Assembly (NCBI RefSeq): GCF_030499515.1
Contig: NZ_JASTWJ010000001.1
Span: forward strand, 6,862,001 to 6,926,000
Origin: Streptomyces sp. DT2A-34
GTDB taxonomy: Bacteria; Actinomycetota; Actinomycetes; Streptomycetales; Streptomycetaceae
Direction: 5' to 3'
DNA: 64,000 bases
Positions 51,418 to 59,635 of the stretch are shown here, in pieces. The notes beneath the pieces are model-generated. The model was not told where the DNA came from, made no database searches, and saw only the letters and a list, made by a program, of their open reading frames with translations. The translations under genes were made by a program, and so were the position numbers. How positions within the stretch are numbered: the stretch's first letter is position 1; each line of letters begins with the position of its first letter.

Positions 51418-52766
51418 CCGGCGCTGAGCGCTCCGCTGGAAGTGCCGCGATGTCTCGTCGTTCGTCTGCGACGCCGAGGCTTGTCGCGCCTCGCAGCGGA
51501 GCCGCTGACGGATGCAGCCCCGCGCCCCTTCAGCGTGCTGCCGAACCGCAACGGACTTCGCCCGAGCTGCTTGGGGCAGCGGTCGGGAGCGGGGCCGGGG
51601 CGACGGTCGGTGGCGGGCCGCAGGCGACGGTTGGTGACGGGCCGCAGGTGGGGGCCGGCGCGGGGTCTCAGGCGGTGACCCGCGCGGGGTCTCAGGTGGT
51701 TGGTGCGGGACCTCGGACGGCGGCCGGCACGGGGCCCCGCGCGGCGGTCGGTGCCGGAGCCCGGGCGGCAGAGCATGGCGAATCGCAGGCGGTGGCTGTC
51801 TTCGCCGCGGATGTCGGGGGGACCTGGGTGCGGCTGTGGGGCGGGGGAGTGGGTGCACCCGTCGAGCGTCTGCGTTCGCCGAGTCGGCTCAACCATCCCG
51901 GACGGTCGGTCGCGCGGCTGCGTGAGGACATGGTCGAGTTGTTGTGCCGGGCGGCGCCGCCCGGTGCTCGCGCGGCTGTCTCCTTCGGCGCGGCCATCGA
52001 CCATCTCACCGGCACGGTCTACGGATCGGCGCCGCTGTGGGGGGCGGAGACGACGCCGTACGACATGGGCGCCGCGCTGCGGGCGCACCGGCCCGATGTC
52101 ACCTGGCAGTTGGTCAACGACGTCACGGCCGCCTTGGTGGACTTCGCCGCCACGCACGCCCGGCCCGGCGTCCGGCGCGTCGGCTATCTGACCGTCAGCA
52201 GCGGCATCGCGCTGCGCGTGGCCGACGTGGAGCGGATGCGGATCCCGGTCGACGAGCGGGGCCTTCAAGGCGAGATCGGCCACCTCCCGGCCATGACCAC
52301 CGGCCCCGAGCTCCAGGGGGCGGGGCTGCTGTGCGAATGCGGGGCACCGGACCACCTCGCCTCGATCTCCTCCGGGCCCGGCATCGCCCGCGTTGCCCGA
52401 CAGCTCGGCCTCGACACGGGGCCGGCGGTCTCGGAGTGGCTCGCCGAGGCGCTCGCGGCGGACGACCCCTTGGCGCGACGGCTGTTGGAGCTGTGCGTCG
52501 AACCGGTGGCGCACATGCTGCGGACCCTCTGGTGCCTCGACCCGCACCTCGACCTGCTCGGCCTCGGCGGAGGCGTCGTCGAGGGGCTCGGCGCGCACTA
52601 CGCCGACGAACTCCGCCGCCAACTCGGCCTCGCCACCTCCTACGCCGACCGGGGCCGCGACCCGGCCTGGCTCGCCGACCGGCTGGTGTTCTGCGCTCCC
52701 GGCACGGTCGACCCGCTGCGCGGGGCGGAACGCGTCGACCGCTGGCTGCCGGGGATCGTGCCGTGA
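51414..52766 (+). CDS. ROK-family sugar/cyclitol kinase with repeat-derived N-terminal extension
   Basis: 450 aa if translated from the ATG that overlaps the HAD stop. Residues about 127-450 are the kinase: phosphate loop VFAADVGGTWVRLWG, catalytic Asp in WQLVNDVTAALVDFA, EIGHLPA, and a partial ROK zinc motif CECGAPDH, with the third Cys missing. AcbM- and ValC-type C7-cyclitol kinases are of this family. The first about 125 residues are low complexity. They start with a translated copy of intergenic repeat B (about 51430-51545), then GPQ/GSQ-like repeats. An alternative GTG at 51792 would give a normal 324-aa kinase, but without a good ribosome site. Confidence 0.82.
   Translation: MTGAERSAGSAAMSRRSSATPRLVAPRSGAADGCSPAPLQRAAEPQRTSPELLGAAVGSGAGATVGGGPQATVGDGPQVGAGAGSQAVTRAGSQVVGAGPRTAAGTGPRAAVGAGARAAEHGESQAVAVFAADVGGTWVRLWGGGVGAPVERLRSPSRLNHPGRSVARLREDMVELLCRAAPPGARAAVSFGAAIDHLTGTVYGSAPLWGAETTPYDMGAALRAHRPDVTWQLVNDVTAALVDFAATHARPGVRRVGYLTVSSGIALRVADVERMRIPVDERGLQGEIGHLPAMTTGPELQGAGLLCECGAPDHLASISSGPGIARVARQLGLDTGPAVSEWLAEALAADDPLARRLLELCVEPVAHMLRTLWCLDPHLDLLGLGGGVVEGLGAHYADELRRQLGLATSYADRGRDPAWLADRLVFCAPGTVDPLRGAERVDRWLPGIVP
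51430..51545. repeat. Dispersed repeat family B, copy B4, inside the kinase reading frame
   Basis: GCTGGAAGTGCCGCGATGTC, a CGCAGCGGAGCCGCTG stretch, and GCAGCCCCGCGCCCCTTCAG correspond to copies B1 and B2, with a diverged middle. The element stays open in the kinase frame, so it codes for part of the N-terminal extension. Confidence 0.75.
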
Positions 52767-53872
52767 GCGGCGCGGTCCACCGTGCGCTGGTGCGCCTCCC
52801 GGCCGACGCCCGGGGCCGCACCCGCGTCGAGGTCACCGAGGTACCCACGCCCCGGCTCGACCCCGGGGACGTCCTGCTGGCGCCGGTGACCGTCGGCATC
52901 TGCGGCACCGACTGGCAGATTCTCCGCGGGCTGCGGGACGACCCGAGCCGCGTCCTGGGGCACGAGGGCGTGGCCCGGGTCGTCGAGCCCGGCGACAGCG
53001 GCCTGCCCACCGGCTCCCTGGTCACCGTCAACCCCACTCACCCCGGCGACCCCTCGTTCCTGCTCGGGCACAACCTGCCGGGCCTGTGGGCGGAACGCAC
53101 CCGCATCCCCGCCACGGCCGTACGCGCCGGCCTGGTCCTGCCGGTGCCCGAGGGCGCGGACCGCCCCGGGGTGGCCGCCCTCGCCGAGCCGCTCGCCTCG
53201 GTGCTCTACGGCCTTGAGGTCGCCCTCGGCACGACGCGACCGGCGTCCCTGGCCGTGTGGGGCGACGGCATCGTGGGACGGCTCGCCCAAGACGCCTGGC
53301 GGCGTGAACTCCCCGGACTGCGCACCCTGTTGGTGGGAAACGGCACGGACGCGGTCGACCCGCACGACCCCGGCCTGCCCGACCTGCTCGCCGAACTGCC
53401 CGCACCGGTCGGCGTCGTGATCGCCACGCCACGCACCGGCACCCGCCAGGCGCTGACCGCGGTGGACCGCCATGTGCGGGGCACGCTCCTGGTCGACGTG
53501 CACGCGGGCCTGCCGCCGGGTCCGGTCGCGATGTCCGCCGGCGAGCTCGACGTGGCGGCCCTGCGCGCCGACAACTGCGGGGGAGAGCCCCGACCGCCCC
53601 GCGTGCACCCCTTCGACCGCCCGGCCGGCCCCCTGCTCCTGTACGGGCACCGCGGGGTGTCGGGCGCCCATCTGCGACAGGCGGTCGAGCTCCTCCTGAC
53701 CCGTCAGGAGGAATCGCCGGGGAACGCCGTACTGACCCACGAGGTGGACCTGCCGGGCGCCGCCGACCTCGTCAACTCCGTGCTGTCCTCCGCAGGGAGG
53801 GTGGCCGACGGGCGACGGGTGCTGAAGACCGCGATCCGGATAGGGGGTGGGGGCGATGACCGCCGTTTCTGA
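52763..53872 (+). CDS. MDR-family (zinc-type) alcohol dehydrogenase, diverged
   Basis: 369 aa, GTG overlapping the kinase stop. Catalytic zinc ligands are kept (GICGTDW and LGHEGVA), and the Glu segment ALAEPLASV follows. The structural-zinc Cys quartet is absent. The Rossmann motif is VWGDGIVGRLAQDAW, a G-x-G-xxG variant. It probably oxidises a ring hydroxyl using NAD(P). It overlaps the next gene by 17 bases. It is distinct from the second MDR enzyme at 54686. Confidence 0.83.
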   Translation: MSGAVHRALVRLPADARGRTRVEVTEVPTPRLDPGDVLLAPVTVGICGTDWQILRGLRDDPSRVLGHEGVARVVEPGDSGLPTGSLVTVNPTHPGDPSFLLGHNLPGLWAERTRIPATAVRAGLVLPVPEGADRPGVAALAEPLASVLYGLEVALGTTRPASLAVWGDGIVGRLAQDAWRRELPGLRTLLVGNGTDAVDPHDPGLPDLLAELPAPVGVVIATPRTGTRQALTAVDRHVRGTLLVDVHAGLPPGPVAMSAGELDVAALRADNCGGEPRPPRVHPFDRPAGPLLLYGHRGVSGAHLRQAVELLLTRQEESPGNAVLTHEVDLPGAADLVNSVLSSAGRVADGRRVLKTAIRIGGGGDDRRF

Positions 53873-54689
53873 CCGGGGGCGGGGCCCGACCGCCACCGCC
53901 GTGGCCGCCCCCCAGTGGCGGATCAGTACCGACCGGCGTGCGGCGGCCCGTGTCGCGCTCGCGGAAGGGGCCGATCAGCTGCACCTGGACTTCGGTGGGG
54001 CCCATCGCGGGCCGCTGCTGAGCGACCCCGTGGAGCTGCGTGAGGCCGAGGCGATCGCGAGGGACATCCCGGTGCCCGTCCTGGCGGTGAACCATGTCAA
54101 CGACATCGGCCTGGCCGAGGAGCACGGCACGGCGAACCCGTCGGCCGTCACGGTGCTGGAGCGGGCCCTGGAGTGCGCGCGGAGGCTGGGGACACGCGTC
54201 CTGCACGTCCCCGGCTTCCGGCGCAGCCTGCCGACCAGCGAGGGGCGGCGGGCCGGTACCGCCGACGCGCTGCGCGTTCTGTGCGAGCGGGCCGTGGCGG
54301 CGGACCTGACCCTCGCCTACGAGTCACCCCTCGGCCCCGCCGACTCCCTCGGCCTCGCCCGCTGCGTGGACCACCCGGCCCTGCGCCTGGTCCTGGACAC
54401 CGGCAACCTCCTGGACGCCGGTGAGGCCCCCCTGCGCTTCGCCGACCTCGTCGGGGCCGCCGGGCTGCTCCTGCCGGACCTGCACGTCAAGGACCCCGCA
54501 CATGCCACCGACGGCGGCACCCCGGTGCCGGGCACGGCCTTCGACGCCCTGCCCGGCCTGCTGCGGCGCTCGGGCGCCCGCTCGGTGCTCGTCGAGAACG
54601 ACTACGCCCACTCACCGACCCGACTGAGGACGGACATCGCACTGTGCCGTACCGCGATCGGGCTCAGCCACGCCAAGGACGAACGATGA
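53856..54689 (+). CDS. Sugar phosphate isomerase/epimerase-family TIM barrel
   Basis: 277 aa. The pattern of the xylose-isomerase-like TIM-barrel family is seen, with candidate metal residues in LTLAYESPLGPADS (Glu), LRLVLDTGNLLDAGE (Asp), LLPDLHVKDPAH (His) and SVLVENDYAH (Glu). Family members (IolE, IolI, tagatose epimerases) rearrange ketose or cyclitol ketones. In this cluster it is a candidate for 2-epimerisation of valiolone, a step done by a VOC-type enzyme in acarbose biosynthesis. An ATG at 53856 follows a GGGGTGGGGG site. It overlaps both neighbours. Confidence 0.8.
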   Translation: MTAVSDRGRGPTATAVAAPQWRISTDRRAAARVALAEGADQLHLDFGGAHRGPLLSDPVELREAEAIARDIPVPVLAVNHVNDIGLAEEHGTANPSAVTVLERALECARRLGTRVLHVPGFRRSLPTSEGRRAGTADALRVLCERAVAADLTLAYESPLGPADSLGLARCVDHPALRLVLDTGNLLDAGEAPLRFADLVGAAGLLLPDLHVKDPAHATDGGTPVPGTAFDALPGLLRRSGARSVLVENDYAHSPTRLRTDIALCRTAIGLSHAKDER

Positions 54690-55768
54690 AAGCCATCCTG
54701 CTCACCGGACCCCGCACGGTGACGGTCACCGAGGTCGCCCCGCCCGATCCGGGCCCGGACGAGGTACTGGTCCGGGTGGCCCTGCTCGGCCTGTGCGGCA
54801 CGGACCTCGGTTTTTACGACGGCAGCAGCAACTACCTCCACGACGGCCTGAAGAGCTACCCCTTCGTCCCGGGCCACGAGTGGATCGGCACGGTGACCCG
54901 CCTGGGCCCCGGCGCCGACCCCGCCCTGGCCGGGCAACGCGTCGCGGGACACAACTTCCGTACCTGCGGCCGCTGCCCGCACTGCCGCGCGGGCCGTATC
55001 AGGTACTGCCCGGACCGCAGCGAGATCGGCGTCCTCGGCCCGCTTCCAGGCGCCGGAGCGCAGCTGATCACCGTACCCGTGAGCACCCTGACCCGGATCC
55101 CCGACACCCTGTCCGACGCCGCCGGCGCGCTGCTGGAGCCGACCGCTGCCGCGGTCCACGCGGTGGACCGGCTCGCCGTGACCTCCCGCGACCGGGTCGC
55201 GGTCCTCGGCGCGGGCACCCTGGGGCTCGCGGCGGCCCAGGTCGCCCAGCACCTGGGCGCCCCCACCGTCGTCTTCGACCCCCAGCCCGCCGCCCGCGAA
55301 CTGGCCCACCGCCTCGGCCTGCGGGCCGAGGCCGCGCAGGCCGAGGCGGACGCTCAGGCGTACGACGCCGTGATCGAGGCGTCCGGCAGCGTGGCGGCGG
55401 TCCGCTCCGCGGTCCGCCTGGTCGCGGCCGGCGGGCGGGTGGCCCAGCTCGGGACGCCTCACCACGCGGTCGACGCATTCGACGCGGCCGGTCTGGTCAT
55501 CCGGGATGTCACGGTGCACGGCGTGCTGTCCGGCATCGGCTACTGGGACCGGCTCGTCACCCTGGTGGAATCGGGCGCGGTGGACCTGGACGCCCTCGTC
55601 GACGGCGTCTTCCCGCTCGACGACCTGGACGCCGCCTTCGCCCGCCTCGCGGACGGCGGGCGCGCTCGGCCCAAGGTCCTCGTCCAGGTCGATCCGGCCC
55701 TGCGGGACGTGACGGATGCTCCGGCGCGCGCGGCCTGCCGGGACACCGCGGCCGGGGCACGCCGGTGA
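54686..55768 (+). CDS. MDR-family zinc alcohol dehydrogenase (sorbitol/threonine dehydrogenase-like)
   Basis: 360 aa. Catalytic zinc: GLCGTDLGFYD and PGHEWIGTV. Structural zinc: CGRCPHCRAGRIRYC. The Rossmann motif is VAVLGAGTLGLAAAQVAQHL. It is a complete MDR enzyme, unlike the neighbour at 52763. It likely oxidises or reduces a polyol or cyclitol carbon with NAD(H). It is coupled by ATGA to the epimerase and by GTGA to the MFS gene. Confidence 0.9.
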   Translation: MKAILLTGPRTVTVTEVAPPDPGPDEVLVRVALLGLCGTDLGFYDGSSNYLHDGLKSYPFVPGHEWIGTVTRLGPGADPALAGQRVAGHNFRTCGRCPHCRAGRIRYCPDRSEIGVLGPLPGAGAQLITVPVSTLTRIPDTLSDAAGALLEPTAAAVHAVDRLAVTSRDRVAVLGAGTLGLAAAQVAQHLGAPTVVFDPQPAARELAHRLGLRAEAAQAEADAQAYDAVIEASGSVAAVRSAVRLVAAGGRVAQLGTPHHAVDAFDAAGLVIRDVTVHGVLSGIGYWDRLVTLVESGAVDLDALVDGVFPLDDLDAAFARLADGGRARPKVLVQVDPALRDVTDAPARAACRDTAAGARR

Positions 55769-57036
55769 GCGCGGCGGCCCCGCCGGCCGCGCCGGCCAGG
55801 ATCGACGCACCGACCGCGGCCCGCCTGGCCGTGCTCGCCGGGGCCACTTTCGTCTACGTCACCTTCGAGGTCTTCCCGGTCGGACTCATCCACGACATCG
55901 CCGCCGACCTGGACGTCGGCGCCGGCCGGGTCGGACTGCTCATCAGCGGATACGCCGTCGTCGCCGCCGTCGTCACCATCCCGACCGTCGCCCTCGCCGC
56001 ACGCGTGTCCCGCGGGACGGCCCTGGTGGTCTCCCTGCTGGTCCTGGTCGTGGCCGAGTTGCTCGCGGCGGCCGCCACGGGGTTCGCGATGATGGCGGTC
56101 AGCAGGGTCGCCGCGGCGCTGACCCACGGGGTGCTCTGGTCGCTGATCGCTCCGGCGGCCGCCACCCTGGTGCCCCGGGAGCGGGTGGGGACCGCGACCG
56201 CCGTGGTGTTCGGCGGGTCCTCGCTCGCGGCGATCGTGGGCAGCCCGGGCACGACCTTCGTCGGGGAGTTCATCGGGTGGCGGGCCACCGCGCTGCTGCT
56301 GGCGGCGGCCACGGTGGCGGTGACCCTCGCACTGGTGTGGGCCCTGCGACCGCGGCCGACGACGACCGCACGGTGCCACGACGACCCGGCGGGGGCCCTG
56401 CCGGGGACGGTGGACCGGTCGGCGGCGGATCGGTCGATGGTCGATCCTCCGACGCCTGATCGGTCGGCGGTCGACTGGCCCGCGGTCCTGACGCTGTGTG
56501 CCGTCGCCGTGGTGCTGGTCGTCGCGCACTTCCTCAGCTACACGTACTTCGCCGTCATCGTCACCGACGTCACGGGCGGGTCGGGGGCGGTGGTCGTCCT
56601 GCTGGCCGTCTTCGGCGGCGCGGGGGCGGTGGGGACGTATCTCATCGGCCGTCACAACGACAGCTCTCCACAACGCTCCGCGGCCGTGACCATGGCCGCC
56701 TTCGCTGCGGGGGTCGGTCTTCTGGCCCTCGCCTTCGCCCCGGTCCCGACGGCCGTGCGCTGTGCCGTGGCCGCCGTCGCCGTCGCGGTGTGGGGCGGGG
56801 CGTTCGCCGCCGCGGGGCCCGTCTTCCAGACGGGGGTGATGCGGCTGGCGGGCGCGGACGCCGACCGGGCGTCCTCCGTGTACGTCACCGGCTTCCAGAT
56901 CGGCATCGCGGGCGGGTCGGCCCTCGGCGCGATGCTCCTCGGACACCCGGTCGGCCTGCTCCCGCTGGTCTCGGCCGTGCTCGCCACGGTGGTCCTGGTC
57001 GCCGTTCTGATCCGGCGTCCGGTGCCCCACGCCTGA
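55765..57036 (+). CDS. MFS exporter, DHA1 type (cluster transporter 1)
   Basis: 423 aa, GTG start inside the upstream stop. About 12 TM segments in two halves are separated by a long charged loop (about residues 205-240). The loop contains the degenerate DRSAADRSMVD / PDRSAVD repeat. The motif-A region reads ALAARVSRGTALV, without the usual D-R, so it is diverged. It probably exports the cluster product or an intermediate. It ends the tightly overlapped operon that begins with the cyclase gene. Confidence 0.82.
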   Translation: MSAAAPPAAPARIDAPTAARLAVLAGATFVYVTFEVFPVGLIHDIAADLDVGAGRVGLLISGYAVVAAVVTIPTVALAARVSRGTALVVSLLVLVVAELLAAAATGFAMMAVSRVAAALTHGVLWSLIAPAAATLVPRERVGTATAVVFGGSSLAAIVGSPGTTFVGEFIGWRATALLLAAATVAVTLALVWALRPRPTTTARCHDDPAGALPGTVDRSAADRSMVDPPTPDRSAVDWPAVLTLCAVAVVLVVAHFLSYTYFAVIVTDVTGGSGAVVVLLAVFGGAGAVGTYLIGRHNDSSPQRSAAVTMAAFAAGVGLLALAFAPVPTAVRCAVAAVAVAVWGGAFAAAGPVFQTGVMRLAGADADRASSVYVTGFQIGIAGGSALGAMLLGHPVGLLPLVSAVLATVVLVAVLIRRPVPHA

Positions 57037-57081
57037 CGGTGCGTCTGCACCGCGCCTGTGTAGCTTCATCGGCAAAGCTGC

Positions 57082-57110
57082 TTGTATAGTGGACAGTGAG
57101 CCAATAAAAT
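57082..57110 (+). promoter_or_regulatory. Probable sigma-70-type promoter before second MFS gene
   Basis: TTGTAT (57082-57087), a 17-bp spacer, and TAAAAT (57105-57110) lie in a locally AT-rich stretch 50 bp before the second MFS start. This divides the cluster into at least two transcription units. Confidence 0.55.
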
Positions 57111-57159
57111 AATCTTCAGTCCGGAAAAAGGGCTGCCCGTCGCACACGAGAGGCACTGC

Positions 57160-58389
57160 ATGCGGTCCCGTATGGCTGTCCTGATCCTGGCCATCTTCTG
57201 CGTCGGCACGGCCGAGCTCGCGCCGAGCGGCATGCTGGGCGACCTGTCCCGGGACCTGTCGGTGACCATCCCCACCGCGGGGCTCCTGGTGACCGTCTAC
57301 GCCCTGACCGTGGTGGTCGGCGGGCCGCTCGTCACCGCGGCCACCACCCGGGTCCGGCGCAAGCACCTGCTCGTAGGTCTGCTGCTGGTCTCGGTCGCCG
57401 GCAACGTCGTCTCCAGCCTCGCCCCCACCTTCGGGCTGCTGGTCGTGGGCCGCATGCTCACCGCCGTCATCCACGGCACCTTCCTCGCCGTGTGCGTCGT
57501 CATCGCGGGCGACATGGCCGACGAGGGCAAGGAGGGGTCGGCGATCGCCGGCACCCAGCTGGGCATCAACCTCGCGACCGTGCTCGGTGTCCCGCTCGGC
57601 ACCCTGGTGGCCCAACAGCTCAACTGGCGGGCCACGTTCGGCAGCGTCGCCGTCCTCGCGCTGCTCGCCACCGTCCTGATCCTGCTGGTCATCCCGGACG
57701 GCGGCGGCGCCGGCGGATCGTCCGCGGCACACGAACTGCGTGTGTTCCGCACATGGCAGGTGGTGGGGACCGTCCTGGCCACCGTGCTGTGCTCGGCCGG
57801 CATGTTCACGCTGATCACCTACATGGTGCCGCTGCTCACCGACGTCGGGGGCTTCCCGGCCGCGTGGGTCCCGGCGGTGCTCGTTGCCTACGGCCTGGGC
57901 TCCATCGTCGGCAACGCCATCGGCGGCAGGTGCGCCGACCGGTCCGTCGACGCGGCGGTGCTCGGCCTGTCCTGGGCCCTCGCCGCCGTCTGCCTCCTGT
58001 ACTGGGTCGCCGCTCCCTCACCGGTCGGCGCGGCCGTCTTCCTGATCCTCTTCTCCATGGCGACCTTCGCCCTCATCCCCGGCCTCCAGGCCAAGGTTCT
58101 CTCCGCTGCCGCGGACGCGCCGACGCTGTCCCTGACCGCCAACATGTCCGCCTTCGGACTCGGCGCCGCCCTCGGCTCCTGGGCCGGCGGCCAGATCATC
58201 GACCAGGGCCTCGGCATCCGCGCGGTGACGGTCGGCGCCGCGGCGTTCACCGCCCTCGGTGCCTTGCTCATCGCTCAGACGGTGCACAGCGGCCGGCGCC
58301 GGCACAAAGCCGTCAACGACCCGGCACAGGGCGGCACTTCGGACCCGCAGCCCGCCGACTCCGGGACCACGGCCGCGCCGACCGCCTGA
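57160..58389 (+). CDS. MFS exporter, DHA1/AraJ type (cluster transporter 2)
   Basis: 409 aa, ATG start at 57160. It has about 12 TM segments. The N-terminus AIFCVGTAELAPSGMLGDLS and motif A (TAATTRVRRKHLLVG) match the arabinose-efflux/AraJ-like branch. The second-half loop reads GGRCADRSVDA. It is the first gene after a new promoter and precedes the acyltransferase genes, so it may export the acylated product. Confidence 0.85.
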   Translation: MRSRMAVLILAIFCVGTAELAPSGMLGDLSRDLSVTIPTAGLLVTVYALTVVVGGPLVTAATTRVRRKHLLVGLLLVSVAGNVVSSLAPTFGLLVVGRMLTAVIHGTFLAVCVVIAGDMADEGKEGSAIAGTQLGINLATVLGVPLGTLVAQQLNWRATFGSVAVLALLATVLILLVIPDGGGAGGSSAAHELRVFRTWQVVGTVLATVLCSAGMFTLITYMVPLLTDVGGFPAAWVPAVLVAYGLGSIVGNAIGGRCADRSVDAAVLGLSWALAAVCLLYWVAAPSPVGAAVFLILFSMATFALIPGLQAKVLSAAADAPTLSLTANMSAFGLGAALGSWAGGQIIDQGLGIRAVTVGAAAFTALGALLIAQTVHSGRRRHKAVNDPAQGGTSDPQPADSGTTAAPTA

Positions 58390-58450
58390 ACCGGACCTCC
58401 CGGCCCCGGACCTCCCGACCTCGGACCTTTCTCACGAGAAAGCCACCCCC

Positions 58451-59620
58451 ATGTCGAGCAGCCTCGCGCCCTCCACCAGGCCCAAGCTTCCTTCGCTGAC
58501 CGGGCTGCGCTTCATCGCCGCCGCGCTGGTCTTCTTCTTCCACGCATCACTGATCTTCATATCGATGAACCCCTTCGCCGACCCGGACACAGCCGACGGT
58601 TTCCGCCGGCTGTTCAGCAAGGCCGGCTGGATGGGGGTGTCGTTCTTCTTCGTCCTCAGCGGCTTCGTCCTGACCTGGTCGGCTCGCCCCGGCGACACCG
58701 TCACCGGCTTCTGGCGGCGGCGCCTGGTGAAGATCTTCCCCAACCACGTCGCCACCTGGGCCCTGGCCATGATCCTGTTCGCCGGGACGACGATCCCGGC
58801 CAAGGTCTGGCTGCCGAACCTCTTCCTGATCCACTCCTGGTTCCCCGACCCCGCGGTCCACCTGAGCCTCAACGCCCCCGCCTGGTCGCTCTGCAGCGAA
58901 CTGCTCTTCTATCTGCTGTTCCCGTTCCTGCTGCGGCCGGTACTGCGGATCAAGGAGCGCGGCCTGTGGCTGTGGGCGGCGGTCATGGTCGCCGGCATGC
59001 TGGCCGTGCAGCTGGTCACCGACTTCCTCGCGCCCAGCAGCCCCCCGGCACCCGGCACCGACGTGACGGTCTGGCAGTTCTGGTTCGGCTACAACTTCCC
59101 GCCGGTGCGGATGTTCGAGTTCGTCCTCGGCATGATCCTCGCCCGGCTCGTGCTCGCCGGCGCCATTCCGCGGGTCGGGATCGTCCCGGCGGCCGTGCTG
59201 TGCGTGGCCGGTTACGCCGCGGCGATGGTGGTGCCGTTCCTTTACGGCCTCAACCTGATGACCGTCGTACCGATCTCCCTGCTGATCTGCGCGGTGGCGC
59301 ACGCCGACGCGGACGGCACCCCGACGGTGCTGCGCGGCCGCACGATGCAGTGGCTCGGCGAGGTCTCCTTCGGCTTCTACCTCGCCCAGCAGATCGTGCT
59401 CTCGTTCGTGCGTACGACGCTGATGGACAACCGGACCGTCGCGACGCCGGCCGGTGTCGCCGTCGTGGCGGCCGAGTTCGCCGGATCGCTGGCCCTCGGC
59501 TGGCTGCTCCTGGTGTGCGTCGAACGCCCCGCCATGCGCCGCTGGGCCCGCCCCCGCAGGAAGACCGCGGACCCGGCCGAATCCTCCCCGACCCCGCAGC
59601 AGCTGACCGCCGCCTCCTGA
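58451..59620 (+). CDS. Acyltransferase-3 family membrane enzyme 1
   Basis: 389 aa with about ten TM helices. The N-terminal block PKLPSLTGLRFIAAALVFFF followed by HA has the catalytic His of the PF01757 acyltransferases; FFVLSGFVLTWSA and the FWRRRLVKIFPNH box complete the signature. Such enzymes acylate sugars or natural products at the membrane (for example O-acetyl or longer acyl transfer in macrolide tailoring). Near-identical long tracts with the next gene show a recent tandem duplication. Confidence 0.9.
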   Translation: MSSSLAPSTRPKLPSLTGLRFIAAALVFFFHASLIFISMNPFADPDTADGFRRLFSKAGWMGVSFFFVLSGFVLTWSARPGDTVTGFWRRRLVKIFPNHVATWALAMILFAGTTIPAKVWLPNLFLIHSWFPDPAVHLSLNAPAWSLCSELLFYLLFPFLLRPVLRIKERGLWLWAAVMVAGMLAVQLVTDFLAPSSPPAPGTDVTVWQFWFGYNFPPVRMFEFVLGMILARLVLAGAIPRVGIVPAAVLCVAGYAAAMVVPFLYGLNLMTVVPISLLICAVAHADADGTPTVLRGRTMQWLGEVSFGFYLAQQIVLSFVRTTLMDNRTVATPAGVAVVAAEFAGSLALGWLLLVCVERPAMRRWARPRRKTADPAESSPTPQQLTAAS

Positions 59621-59635
59621 AGGGAACAGGCATCC

